Positions 1 to 10,953 of a stretch of DNA of 64,000 nt are shown here, piece by piece. Numbering within the stretch: the stretch's first letter is position 1; each line of letters begins with the position of its first letter. Origin of the DNA: Lichina pygmaea. Taxonomy: Eukaryota > Ascomycota > Lichinomycetes > Lichinales > Lichinaceae. Where the stretch lies: contig OY730173.1 in assembly GCA_963422465.1 (NCBI GenBank), positions 2,604,001-2,668,000 of the forward strand, in the 5' to 3' direction. The notes below the pieces were generated by a model. The model saw only the letters and a list, made by a program, of their open reading frames with translations, ran no database searches and was not told the DNA's origin. The position numbers and the translations under genes are program-made.

Positions 1-800
1 TGCAGTATATGTATCCAGACACGTACCCTTAGCCGAGGGGGCCATCGCATTAATTGTCCGTTACGTATACTAAGCTTACCCTTGGACGGTACGATACCAA
101 CGTACTCCGTATGCTTGTACCATTACGAGTAGTGAGACGTTCACCTACAGGCTAGGCCATGCCGATCTAGCTTTAGCGGCTGAGACGGTCAAGCTATCCC
201 TAGAAATAGGGACGGCCACCGCGACTTCTACTGTACTCGGTTCGCGCGATGCAAGATGCATGGCGTCATCAAATAAGGGTTGATGCTTGCACGACAGCGC
301 TGCTACAAAGATGATGCGATCGACTCTCGACCAAGTTGTCACGATCACAGTCGCACTACTTTTGATCGCACTCGGTGCGTCGCATCTTCAGTTCGGAGTC
401 GCTGCCATCATTGCCGAAGGCATCGGTGAACTCGGCCTTCGAATCGGCCCGAGCTTGTCGACTGTTGATTCCACGACTCCGATCCACTTCAAAGCGATCA
501 TGAAAGCGCAGTACTCAAGCTGCGCTGGATGTGACGATATAAGGACTCACTGAGACTGTCGCCACGCGCTGTTGCTTTGGCAAGTCTACCGTTATGCTAC
601 ACAGGTACAGAAGGTAATGTAGCGTAGGTTTTGGACTGCGGGGTCTAGCACATGCTAATCTTCCCGCGCCGTCCCAGAGAATCCACGGCATGATCTCGTG
701 ATCCACCGACCGGCCGTTCCCACAATATCGCATTACGCGTTCCATATCCAGTGGACCAAGACGTCGCCGGCCTGAACACTGTACGTCGACGATCATCCAG
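1..800. other. Intergenic, upstream of GGPP synthase
   Basis: I see no supportable gene here. The open frames lack ATG starts or are short and compositionally random. Positions about 31-60 hold a short stretch ending in TTAATTGTCCG that resembles parts of 17041-17108 and 18030-18085, possibly a small dispersed repeat. The 5' leader and promoter of the downstream gene must lie in this stretch, but I cannot place a TATA box or start site. Confidence 0.5.
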
Positions 801-2280
801 ATGACACTCGCCGCTGCTCCTGACGCGAGTCAACCAGAGCTCGTCAAAATGCTCTCCGAGACGCTGCGGTCGCCGTCCATGATCCCTCCGCGGACAAGCT
901 CTCACAACATGACGAACGGCCACCATCGGAGCGGATCCAAGAGCGTCCTGAAGACCATGCCGGAGGCCGACTGGGTTGCGCAGTCGAGGAAGAGTGGTCA
1001 CTCGCACTCGGCGAGTCACGGGGGAGCTGGCGGCGGCAGCACCGAGAAGGATCTCGTCAAGCGCATCAGCGACGACATGATCTATCGCAACGGGCCCTGG
1101 ACGTCAGAGAAGGAAAAGGTGGAACTTTCGATGCGAGGCAGTTCGAGGCGGTTGGAAGCTTGCTGACATGGGCCCTGTAGATCCTCCTCGGCCCTTTTGA
1201 CTATCTCTTCGCACATCCCGGCAAGGACATCAGGTCGCAGCTGATTGCTGCTTTCAATGCGTGGTTGAAAGTTCCTCCGGAGAGTCTGGCCATCATTACC
1301 AAGGTGGTGGGTATGCTTCATACGGCGTCGCTCTTGTATGTGTTGGGAGTTGTGCTGTTATCTTCCAGAGTCGAGACCCCTCTCGACTGTAGAAATACAA
1401 TCGGTCGATCTGTTGACCTCGTGGCTGACCCACCGCGTTCCGCTCAGGATCGACGACGTTGAAGACTCGTCGGTGTTGCGCCGAGGTATCCCGGTGGCGC
1501 ACAGCATCTTCGGCGTGGCCCAGACGCTGAACTCGTCGAACTACGTCTACTTTTGCGCCTTGCACGAGCTGCAAAAGCTGCGCAACGCACGGGCCATTGA
1601 AATCTACACCGACGAACTCGTCAACCTGCACCGGGGCCAGGGCATGGATCTCTTCTGGCGAGACAGCCTGACCTGCCCGAGCGAGGACGACTACCTCGAG
1701 ATGGTGGGCAACAAGACGGGAGGGTTGTTTCGGCTGGCCGTCAAGCTCATGCAAGCGGAGAGTCTGAGCGAGAAGTACGTCTCTGGGCCATACCACCGCT
1801 CATTTCTTTTGCCCTCCCTTCCTGCTTCGCACTCTCCGACTTCGTTGTCGTCTTCTTCGAAAAAAATCTAAAGAAAAGAAATCTTCTCTCTACAGAGACT
1901 GCGTCCCGCTCTCGAACCTGATCGGACTGATCTTCCAGATCCGCGACGACTACATGAACCTGTCGTCGACGCAGTACACGCAGAACAAGGGTCTCTGCGA
2001 GGACCTGACCGAGGGAAAGTTCTCCTTCCCCATCATCCACAGCATCCGGTCCGACCCGTCCAACCTGCAGCTGCTCAACATCCTCAAGCAGCGCAGCCGC
2101 GACGACGAGGTCAAGCGCTACGCCATCTCCTACATGGAACGCACCGGCAGCTTCGACTACACGAGGCGCGTGCTCAAGGGCCTGACGGCGCGCGCGACAA
2201 GTCTCGTCGACACCGTCGACGCTGGCCAGGGGCACGGTGCCGGCGTCAGGGCCATCTTGGACAAGATGGGTGTCGAATGA
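801..2280 (+). CDS. Geranylgeranyl diphosphate synthase (GGPPS), 394 aa
   Basis: This trans-prenyltransferase condenses isopentenyl diphosphate with FPP to give GGPP for carotenoids, diterpenes and protein geranylgeranylation. Exons are 801-1118, 1181-1335, 1448-1774 and 1896-2280. All four junctions are GT-AG and the phases add up to one 394-residue frame. The first aspartate-rich motif, DDVED, is at residues 160-164. The second, DDYMN, is at 284-288, the DDxxN form usual in fungal GGPPS. The block [18 protein letters not shown] and the segment [15 protein letters not shown] are family signatures. The N-terminal 80 residues are Ser/Gly/His-rich and poorly conserved, so a start further upstream cannot be excluded, but ATG 801 is the first in frame. 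Neurospora AL-3 is similar but somewhat longer. The first two introns carry CTGAC-like branch sites. No terpene cluster partner lies beside it, so a primary-metabolic role is likelier than a cluster enzyme. Confidence 0.95.
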
Positions 2281-2393
2281 TGACTTGTCGACGGATGGAT
2301 CTCGTCGACCTGTCTTTATGTTTCTACTAGTTTCTTCTGTTGCGCTTTGATCTCCTCTGGTCTTTTATTTCTTCTTTCTCATCTTCTTCTTTT

Positions 2394-2396
<3 letters not shown>

Positions 2397-2449
<53 letters not shown>
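2397..2449. repeat. (CT)n microsatellite
   Basis: About 26 uninterrupted CT dinucleotides lie about 115 bases beyond the GGPPS stop codon. Similar CT runs occur at 59119-59176 and 60221-60277. Confidence 0.95.
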
Positions 2450-2451
<2 letters not shown>

Positions 2452-3264
2452 CACTTGACTACCGTACAGTACTCTCAATTTGCGTCTCACCGATGATTTT
2501 CTCCGTCCTGGTTACGTCATTGTACTGGGATCATCATCGCACCGTCACCATCATCATCGTCAGCAGCAGCAGCCACTCATCCATCTCGTGTCATGAAACC
2601 ACTGTTACACAATAGTACATCATCTTCCATCACTCTGTACTTTCATCGTACTGCTACTGATGAACAAATGGATGGACCCACTCCATTACGAGTTGTTGAC
2701 CTGGGGGGGTGGGAGAGACCAGTCCTCGGTCGCTGCCAGAGCCGAGGTCACGTGAGAGAAGAGAATTTTCCTGTATATTAGACTGCTAGATCACGACACA
2801 GAGAATCAAGAGAGTCTTACGCGCTGGAAGCCTCTTCCGTACGGACGCTGACGCCGTGCGCAGACCAGTCGCCTGGCCGCTCAACAGTCATGAGCTTGGA
2901 ATCACAGATCACAGATTTGAATTGTACGGTAGCAGCCTTCGACAGATCCTTCGACACGAGTTGACCACTACCTACTGTACAGCTTAGGGTGAGCTACTTC
3001 GCTACAGCATGGGCGAAACAACATTAGTATCAAGAACGGCAAGGATGGCTCATCTCACTTTGCCTCTTGATCGTGTCGGGGTGGTGGTGTGGTACGGTGT
3101 GGTGTGGTGTGGTCTTGATCCCGTCTAGGATACTCGTGGTAGTGGAGATGTAATGTTAGCCGCGGGGTGCGAAGAGCGCAAAGCGCGACGACAAAATTGA
3201 TGACGATGGCAGTGGCGGTGGCTACGACTATGGCGGTGGCGGTGGCGGTGGCGGTGATGGCGGC

Positions 3265-3335
3265 GGCAATGGTCGGTGGTCGGTGGTCGGTGGTCGGTGG
3301 TCGGTGGTCGATGGTTGATGGTTGATGGTTGATGT
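3265..3335. repeat. GGTCGGT / GATGGTT tandem array
   Basis: Repeated 7-mers of GGTCGGT grade into GATGGTT units. It is a simple minisatellite with no coding signature. Confidence 0.8.
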
Positions 3336-4871
3336 TCGATGATTACTTTGACAGCAAGAGCCAAACATATTCTATGTACGGTATGTCTATTGCTGCAGTC
3401 CGAGTCCGAGTCCAGTCTGGTCCAGAAACAGACTTGATGGCGAGATGAGAGAAAGGCAAGGAAAGCAAGAGGAAAGAATTGGATAACAGTACCTATAGTA
3501 TGGAGAGCAAAAGAACATGACAGAGACGGAGCTAACAAAGAAGGAAAAGAGACAGCGCTTTAGCCCCCCCCCTTCCATCCGCCCACCCGTCATGAGACAG
3601 CAGTGAACAAACAGACAAACAAGCAAGCAGACGAAAGAGACAAGGGATGAGACAGACCAAGGGTTTCAAATCAGCAATGACAGCTCTGATGGTAGGTACA
3701 AGGAGACTGCGGGAGTGAGGCCGAGCATGAAACCGAAGGGTTGTTGATGTGCCAAGATGAAGGAAAGAGGATTAAGGTAGGGGAGTGACAGGTGTAGCTG
3801 GCAAGGTGCAGAGACCAGCAGAGACCATGCATCTTTGTGAGTTTTCAAGCAAGGAAGAAAAGAGAGCAGCATCGTATAGCACAACAACAAAGAAAGAAAG
3901 AAAGATCTGCGTAGCTAAGTGAAGCTAGCAAATCACCCGGCCCAGCTTCTCTCCGTCCTCCTCTCGCCTTCTCAGCTAAGAAGCAGGAACCAGAGCAAAT
4001 CAAGACTCGAAAACAAGGTGCACACACACACGCACACACACACAGACATGTAAACCAGCTTCTTTACCTGCTTGTCATCACCAAAAGACACAAAGAAGGA
4101 GAAGGAAAGAGCTAACAAAAAAAAGAGCAACAGAGGAAATGAAGAGAGACAAATTGCGGGGGAAACCCCGTTTGGGAAAGGGAGATTTGAAAGAGTATGG
4201 CTTCGAAGGAGAGAAGAAGGGAGAGAAGAATGGAGAGAGAGAGGGGGGGGAGAGAGGGGTGGAGAGGGAGAGGATGAATGGATGGATGGGTGACTTCAAC
4301 AGCAATGTGCAGAAGGGAAAGAAGGGAGGGAGAGGAGAAGGAGAGGGAGGAAGGGGGAGGGGGGGCCAAATCCAGAAGCTCAGAAATCAAACAGGATAGA
4401 ACAAAAGTAGCAAGGTCAGATAAGTAGCTGAAGATCCGACGTCCAACGTCCGATGTCGGGACCAGACGAGGCCAGACGGCAACGGATGGAGGAAATGTGA
4501 AAGGAGAGACAAGACCAAGAAGAAGAAGGAGAAGAGGAAAGAGATGAGGCCTGCAGGTCGGTCATGGTCCTATTTTCGCCCCTTACGTCTTTCCCTTCCC
4601 TCTCCCCATCTCCCTCTCTCGATGAGACCAGGTCATGCTTTTGGGTTTCCCCGATGCTGGTTGGCCGGCTGCTATCCCCCCCCCTTCTTTCTCCCTTATC
4701 CTGACGTAGCCTGACCTGTCCTGCCCGACGCTGTTCAATGACAACTCCTGGTATATTCCATCATCATCTCTCTCACTCTCTCTCACCGCTCCCGCACCTC
4801 GCCAGCTTGTCTGTGCCGCCCTTCACCCTCCGGTATCTCTTGTCGTCGTCGTCCGAACCCGCTCATCTCGC

Positions 4872-6372
4872 TCAGATCAGACCGCACATCCGTAGGTTTT
4901 CCTGAATGATGATATCTGCAATGAGGACGGGCGTCCGTTAGCGCGTCTCCTCGAGGGAAGAATGCTCGCAGGGGAGTAATCCTCCCAGAGAAGAAGATGG
5001 GCAGAAGCCCAGCGGGATGCCACAGGGACAAGGCCAAGGGCCGTGCACGACGAAGACGGATGCCACTAACCGTTGACGGCTGCCATAACGAACCGAATCT
5101 GTGTCGTGTCGGTGGCACATGTGAAATGGGTGTAGATCTGCTTGGTCTCGTGCTGGTTCAGGGACACGAAGCGGTTGAGAATATAGTCGCACGCGGCGGC
5201 GTAGTCGGCACCACCTGGGAACAGACAATGCGCGTCAGCAACTGGGCGGATGAAGACGCCGTCTCCCCGGCCAGGAGCTCACCCTCGTAGTCCGGGAAGT
5301 AGTTCTTCATCGGGCTGACCGGCAGCTTCTCCTTGAACCGATCGATCTTGTTGAGGAAGAGGATGATGGACGTCTTGATGAACCAGCGCGAGTTGCAGAT
5401 CGAGTCGAACAGCGTCAGCGCCTCCTGCATCCGGTTCACCGTCTCGTCCTCGAACAGCAGCTGGTCGTACTCGGAGATGGCGACGAGGAAGAGGATGGTG
5501 GTGACGTTCTCGAAGCAGTGGATCCACTTCTTCCGCTCGGACCGCTGACCGCCGACGTCGAACATGCGGTACGTGAGGTCGCCGATGATGAAGGTCGTCT
5601 CGGTGATGCCGGTGGTCTTGACACGCGACCGCAGCACATCCTGATCGCTCGGGAGGTAGTCGGGCTGGGCGATGCGCGAGATGGAGTCAAAGTAGCTGCG
5701 ACGCAGCGCGCGCGCGCGCGCGAGCGGTCAGTTTGCGCCGCTCGGACCGAGGACAAAAGGGCGAGGCGCACGAGGGGTCCACTCACTACTTGGCCGAGTC
5801 ATTCAGCTGATATTCCCGCGAGCGCTTGAAGCACTCCTGCACGCCCGAGTCCTTCCACAGCACCTCGATGGCGGTGCCGACCTCGGGAGGAAGGCTGTCG
5901 CCCTCGATCTGCGCCGGCTGCATGAAGATGGTCTGGACGTGGTACTCGGACCGCTGGTCCTCGAGCGGAAGCTCGAGCGACTCCATCGCCTCCAAGATGA
6001 CGCGCATCGACTGAACGGTGTTGCTGAAGATAATCTCCTTGAACGACTCGCGTTCGTCTCTCGAGTAGCCGCCCTCGTGGATGAGCTTCATCTGCTTCAG
6101 GATCGTCGACTTGCCAGATTCACCCGCGCCTGCAGATCAACAAATCGTCCCGGAGGGGACGACGACCACGGTCAGCGCCGCCGTCCAGCCGCAAGAGATT
6201 CACTGCAGGACACATCGTCGACGAGCGACAGGCGCAACAGCACCGAGGCCTCACCCAAGAGCAACATCTTGATCTCGCTCCGCAGGTTCATCTTGTCTCG
6301 TTTCAACTGATTATCGATCTCCTCATTCCGCTGCTTCCCCTCCTTGTCCTCCGAGCTCATACCACAGCCCAT
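4872..6372 (-). CDS. gna-1: Heterotrimeric G-protein alpha subunit, group I (GNA-1 type), 353 aa
   Basis: This is a membrane-attached GTPase that relays signals from GPCRs to adenylyl cyclase and other effectors, controlling growth, conidiation, mating and virulence in filamentous fungi. Exons on the minus strand are 6372-6255, 6129-5787, 5695-5283, 5214-5071 and 4915-4872. They give exactly 353 residues, the family length. The N-terminus MGCGMS carries the N-myristoylation glycine and palmitoylation cysteine. Visible G boxes are the P-loop GAGESGKST from residue 40, the switch I region LRSRVKTTG, the switch II block [18 protein letters not shown] and TCATDT. The C-terminus CGLI has Cys at -4, the pertussis-toxin site typical of group I subunits. 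No key residue is missing. Introns are 125, 91, 68 and 155 nt. The start is fixed by the MGxGxS signal. The promoter lies in the stretch downstream in coordinates (6373 onward). Confidence 0.97.
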
Positions 6373-8511
6373 CCTGTCGGTATTCGAGGTTGGCGCCCCG
6401 AGGAATACACACGACAACGAACGTGTAGGGGGTCGGTCTGGTCGGATCTGAACGTGCGGTGTCGAGCGAGATGTGAATTCGAGCGATGGCGGATCCGACC
6501 GACGACCGGCGATGCGAAGATTCACTTCAGGTCAGTTCCGGTAAAGTCGATCGGTACAGGATTGGTGGGTTTTTTTTCTGAACTGGGGAAAAGAGTCGGC
6601 GGTCGGCGATATCCATCGATCGGGCGATTAATTTAGAGGGTTAGTAAGGAGGTACGGATGAGCACTCTCCGCTGTACCGTACTTGTGCCCCTGATGCATG
6701 TATCTGATGATGAGAAAACATGCCTATACAGTGTCATGACACAAGTCTGCGTACGCGAGTACAAGCTGTCCACTGTCATTTTCACAAGTAATGCGACTAA
6801 TGTATCACCATACAGCGGCAGAAAGACAACATGCTATATTGATTCCCTAGAACAACCTGAGGTCGAATTTGTATGGAGGTATACGCAGACTTGTGTCGTG
6901 CCACTGTAGGTACAAGGGCGTTACAGAAGCACGGGGATCGCAGAGTCTAGTTGCGCAGCTCGGGAGGAACACACCGGGCCGAGGTTGTCAATTGCCCAAT
7001 TTCCATGGCTCTGACTGGTGCAAGTAAAATGAAAATTCCTCACGAAGGAATAAAAAAGGGTAGCCCAAAAACACCACAAAGCCAACAGAGTATCATAATG
7101 GGAACTGCTTTCGTAAGCGAACGGGCTTCTGTGGGGCGAAGTCCGATGGTTATGTAATCGAGTAACCCGTACGGAGACTCACGACAGAAGCATTTGTCAT
7201 CCTAGACTCGGGAGAGCACATGTTGAAGGACATGGAGAGGTGGCCCTCATCGTATAGACCCTGAACAGACTGCGACGGGCTGCAACAGACTGCAGCAGAA
7301 TGTGGCCATGGAAGACATGGCTCATGTTCCCACCTTCCATACGAGTCTTGTCTCATACAAGAGCTTTGAAAGAGCTGGTGGGAGTTGGGACACCCAGACA
7401 AAGAGCTTCATGCACGATGGGGAGTTGTTCTGCCGAGTCCTTGACCGACATGAGCAACCCGTTGTGGAATCCACCCCTGGCCCCCTGATGGAATTGATGA
7501 TAGCGGGCTTGGCTTGACAGAGTCTCGAGACGCCATGGATTTGGATCTGAGCACTGGCTGGACAGACAGGACGGACACGGAGCTGATCGACCAGAATTGG
7601 GACAAGACATGATTGCAATCTCGCTGTTACCATCGGACCCCATCGAACTCGCCAACGCATCCCGACTGCTCGGCTATCCCACGACCCGCTAAGCACTACC
7701 CATAAATTACGTACTGTCTACCGAAAAGGTAGTCCCAATATCAGAATGCCACTGTACTGTCGTGCCTGTCTGGCTACTGAATGGAGCAAGAGGCCTTTTC
7801 CTCCTCGAAGCTCTTCAAGGAGACGACGGCCACACGAAAAGAAGCCAGCCAGGTGCGAGCACTCGTTATCACCGCGTATCGAACATTCAGCGGATCAGGA
7901 GCACTCGTCGATCAAAAGCCGACAGGGGCAAAGTCCAGAGTGCCAGACGTGCCAGAATATGAGTCCATCTATCTCTACAATTTACAAACAACTCCCACAG
8001 TCACACTCATGACAGCTATGTCTACAGATCGAAATGGGGTTGGTGGCTACGTATAAGAACCACTCTCGATCCGTTCGGCCTAGTACCTCCTGACAGCGAG
8101 GCGCAGGTCTCTTTGCATGGTCAATGGATGACTGATAATCGAAGGAGGCGATGGTGGGCTTCATCAGACGCCGAGCAGTAGGTTTTCCGAGAATAATGTT
8201 ACAATTAATTGGCGAGACTCGAACAGGACAGGCTCTGGCCTCTGCCCACATTCACCAACTTGACGTCTCGATCCCAAAAAACAACTGACAACTGATCCTG
8301 AGAATCCAAGCAATAGCATCAAAACTCAATGGAAACCGCACCGCTGCCCTCAACAAACCATTGCCCGGCAGAAGTCAAACAATACAGCCCCAGTCTCTGC
8401 CCACGTCCAAGAGTTTGACATCTCGATCCAAAAAGAGCTGACAGCTGGTCCTGAGCATCCGGGGAAGAAAATCAGGACTCAATGAAAAACCGCACTGTTG
8501 GCCTCGACAAC
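6373..8511. other. Intergenic, GNA-1 promoter side
   Basis: This holds the upstream region of the G-alpha gene and the 3' flank of the secreted cysteine-rich protein gene. Open frames at 6658-6909 and 7300-8050 overlap each other in several phases and lack splice-consistent extension or recognisable motifs, so I do not call genes. The last 270 bases contain a tandem duplication, listed separately. Confidence 0.5.
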
Positions 8512-8513
8512 CT
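8241..8513. repeat. Tandem duplication, unit about 155 bp
   Basis: A unit starting TCTGCCCAC at 8241 recurs at 8396 and runs to about 8513. The copies share CTCGATCC, CTGACA, GATCCTGAG/GGTCCTGAG, ACTCAATG and AACCGCAC blocks in the same order. The second copy is shorter and reaches the stop codon of the secreted protein at 8512, so the last bases of that gene lie in, or at the edge of, the duplicated sequence. Confidence 0.75.
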
Positions 8514-8880
8514 AAGCAGTCCAGGGAACCTCGATATCCTCCCCTTCGATGTCGGCATCAAGATCGATTCCCATGGACTCGAGATCGCCGGCAAGAGAGA
8601 GTTCATCATCTCCCTGCAGATCATCCAGGACATCGCGCTTGCGAATCCGGGAAAGTGCGCCGTAGCACCAGTTCACACAGAGCGTCTGGCCACGCCTTGT
8701 TCCCAGCCCAGCTGTCAGGGCCCAGCAGCCTCTCTTCAGGGGTGGATAGGGGAGGTAGCGGCAGAATCTTTCCATTGCCGCAGTGCCACTCGTGCAGGCC
8801 GCCTGGCATTGGGCTAGAATTGTCGCTTGGGCGCCGAGGGCCAAAATGGCTGGAATCACGATGACGTTGGTGACCTTCAT
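8512..8880 (-). CDS. Small secreted cysteine-rich protein with Kex2-like site, 122 aa
   Basis: This is an effector-like secreted protein of unknown function. The ATG at 8880 sits in a good context and starts a hydrophobic signal peptide with probable cleavage after about residue 19. An upstream in-frame ATG at 8943 would put polar residues before it and is less likely. The mature part has six cysteines, C25, C29, C40, C52, C68 and C72, enough for three disulfides, followed by a dibasic KR at residues 81-82. That is a candidate Kex2 site. The remaining 40 residues are strongly acidic (DDL, DDE, DLD, EGEDIE) and could be a propeptide or a released peptide. The gene has no intron. The C-x3-C, GCW and NWCY pattern recalls families of small secreted fungal proteins, but I cannot name one. 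There is no operon-like neighbour. Confidence 0.75.
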   Translation of the reverse strand: MKVTNVIVIPAILALGAQATILAQCQAACTSGTAAMERFCRYLPYPPLKRGCWALTAGLGTRRGQTLCVNWCYGALSRIRKRDVLDDLQGDDELSLAGDLESMGIDLDADIEGEDIEVPWTA

Positions 8881-9300
8881 GGTGAGATGGAATATGTCTG
8901 CAATAATGCTGAGGTCAGCTCTCCTGTCACTTGTAGTACGCATTGCGTGAGAAGGAGTGGGCTGACCTGATCTAGTGCAGCAACACAGCTATAGCACAAG
9001 GACTTGCGGTTTTCCGTGGGCTTGGAGCTTGAGGTTGTGGAGAATGCTGATGCGAGAATGCTGATGCTCCCTTGGCGGGGTTCGTCCTGATTTATATCCC
9101 CCTCGAGGGCAGATCCCATCTGTGTGTATGGTCTGACGTTGTGGGTTGTGAACGACATCACAGATGTATTTCGCCATCAGATGGCGGCATCCATCAGCTG
9201 GCTGTATTCGACTTGCAGCCAGCTCTCTGCCGAGTGGGACCGCACTTTACGGATGGAGAAGAAAAGAAGATGCGTCTCCGTGATCTCAATGCACATCGCT

Positions 9301-9508
9301 CACCACCCTCAACCACCTCTCTTCCCCTTAGAAGCCTGACGGACCTTCCAATCCTGTCCTCGACCCACATCTTTCACCAGCCTCGAGCACCTCTCCTCCC
9401 TCTAGAAATCTGGCGAACCTTCCAATCCTGTCCTCATCCCACATCGCTTGCCACCCTCAAGCACCCTCCTCCTCCCTCAGCTGACGAACCTTCCAATCCT
9501 GTCTTCCC
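9301..9508. repeat. Three-copy tandem repeat, unit 71-74 bp
   Basis: The block CCTTCCAATCCTGTC recurs at about 9344, 9418 and 9489, each time preceded by a pyrimidine-rich segment with CACCCTC/CTCGAGCAC and CTAGAAATCTGGCG-like sequence. Copies are diverged by substitutions and small indels. Confidence 0.8.
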
Positions 9509-10616
9509 CCCGACAAGATGCTGCAGATACGAGCTGTTCCAGGCGCTTGTATGACCTGCATTATGAGCAAAGATGTGGTGTGATGTGCTTCTGATCTTAG
9601 TAGCTGAAGGAACATGACACTTCTGTGATCAGCACTATCACAAGACCCCAGCTCAAGGTTGTGGCAGATGCCATGTTATCCTTTTTCTAGCAGCATAGTG
9701 AAACGCGAACTGTTTGATCTTCCTGGTTCAGCAGAGCAGCACGGAAGCACGTCCTTCCATACTGCTCAGTATCTCAACTACTCGAGCATTTGAGGGCTCG
9801 CGGGCAGTCACAAGGTCGGCTGTTACACATCGCACACCTCAAGAATACAGTTGATTTTATCTGCACGATCATATTCCACTACATTCGCAGTATCGTGCAT
9901 CTGGGCATGGAGCATTGGTGTCAACCGCAAAATAAAAATTTTAAACGTCTCGGGAGGATCGGGAAGATCGGGAGACTCGGGAAGCTCGGGAAGCCCGGAA
10001 GATTTCCGTCAACGAAAGAAAGACTTGTTCTAAAACCTGCGGGCGGCACCGCTGGTATGTATCTACCTACGTAAGAATTCAGCCGACCCCTGAGAAGGAC
10101 GACTGCCATGTGACTGTGCGTATATGGTCACGCTCAGAGTAAGTAGAATAGGATCACTGGTACTCGTGGTTCGACGACTAGCTACATTCATAACCACATC
10201 ATCAATTCGGGTTCAGAAAACTCGGCGATAAGTTTTCGAGCATGGGCGCAAAGCCCTTTGCAGGCAGCGCTCGAGAGCATTGCTAGAGATGTTCAGATGA
10301 AGCGGACCCTACCCCTTCATCGCTCGACGCCTTTATCGGTGTTAATTGAGACATTGTTGTTGTGTCAAGCTGAGGGAGCCGAAACCTTCCTTTCAGGACT
10401 GCGGAGCCGTGCAGTCTCACTTTCGCCTCTCGGAACCACTGTACTTCTCCTCAGTAGTAGTTGCCCCCTGTGGATCATATTAGGGACACCGCCAAGTGAG
10501 TGGTAGTTTTCTGCTATACTATGACCCATACTATGACCTTCCAAGTTTGTGTATTGTTCCCCTCGTTCATCAGCAGAAACTTCAAAAGTACACTTGGGTG
10601 CTTGCGAGCTCGGAGG

Positions 10617-10672
10617 TACATAGGTACGATACGTACACATATATGTACGTAACGTACGGAACGTACAAACCT
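10617..10672. repeat. GTAC/TACGTA palindrome cluster
   Basis: This is a dense cluster of GTAC, CGTACG and TACGTA palindromes. Comparable clusters lie at 12789-12811, 16980-17008, 26811-26850, 33114-33170, 44805-44835, 45074-45096, 56508-56530 and 56838-56872, all outside called coding exons. Confidence 0.6.
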
Positions 10673-10953
10673 TGGGATAGACTTAGGCAGGAGCAATTTC
10701 TCCGCTGAAAATTAAGGGGGACGGGTGACAAATATAGCTCTATAACCCCTCGGTTCGACCCGTGCGTCAGGTGCCAGGAAGCGAGGAAGCCTGCGGGCCG
10801 GTACGAGGTACGAAGGTACTTTGGAGGTCACGGGACTGCCGAATTAGACGAGACGGTGGCATCGTCATCGGCGGTTCATAACCTCCTCTTTATCGCTACC
10901 TGTTGTACGTACTTCGCGGTACTGTTCTCCGTAGTCTAGCTGGTCCCTGTCGG

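Larger units (their letters stand above)
2281..4871. other. Convergent intergenic region between GGPPS and GNA-1
   Basis: This stretch holds the 3' flanks of two convergent genes. It contains a long CT microsatellite (2397-2449), GGTGT and GGTCGGT tandem arrays (3078-3112, 3270-3310), a GATGGTT-type array just after, CACACA (4020-4045) and a strongly purine-biased tract (about 4085-4560). The long minus-strand frames here are shadows of that biased tract. I see no gene. Confidence 0.6.
8881..10953. other. Intergenic, repeat-bearing
   Basis: This includes the promoter of the secreted protein gene (8881 onward), a three-copy tandem repeat (9301-9508), a short GGGAAGATC/GGGAAGCTC array (about 9951-10000) and a GTAC-rich cluster (10617-10672). 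Frames such as 9072-9554 and 9790-10074 run through these repeats and are not supported as genes. Confidence 0.5.

Noticed and set aside
4078-4399. Lys/Glu- or Phe/Ser-rich frames in the purine tract
   Set aside because: Low-complexity artefacts of a GA-biased sequence on both strands.
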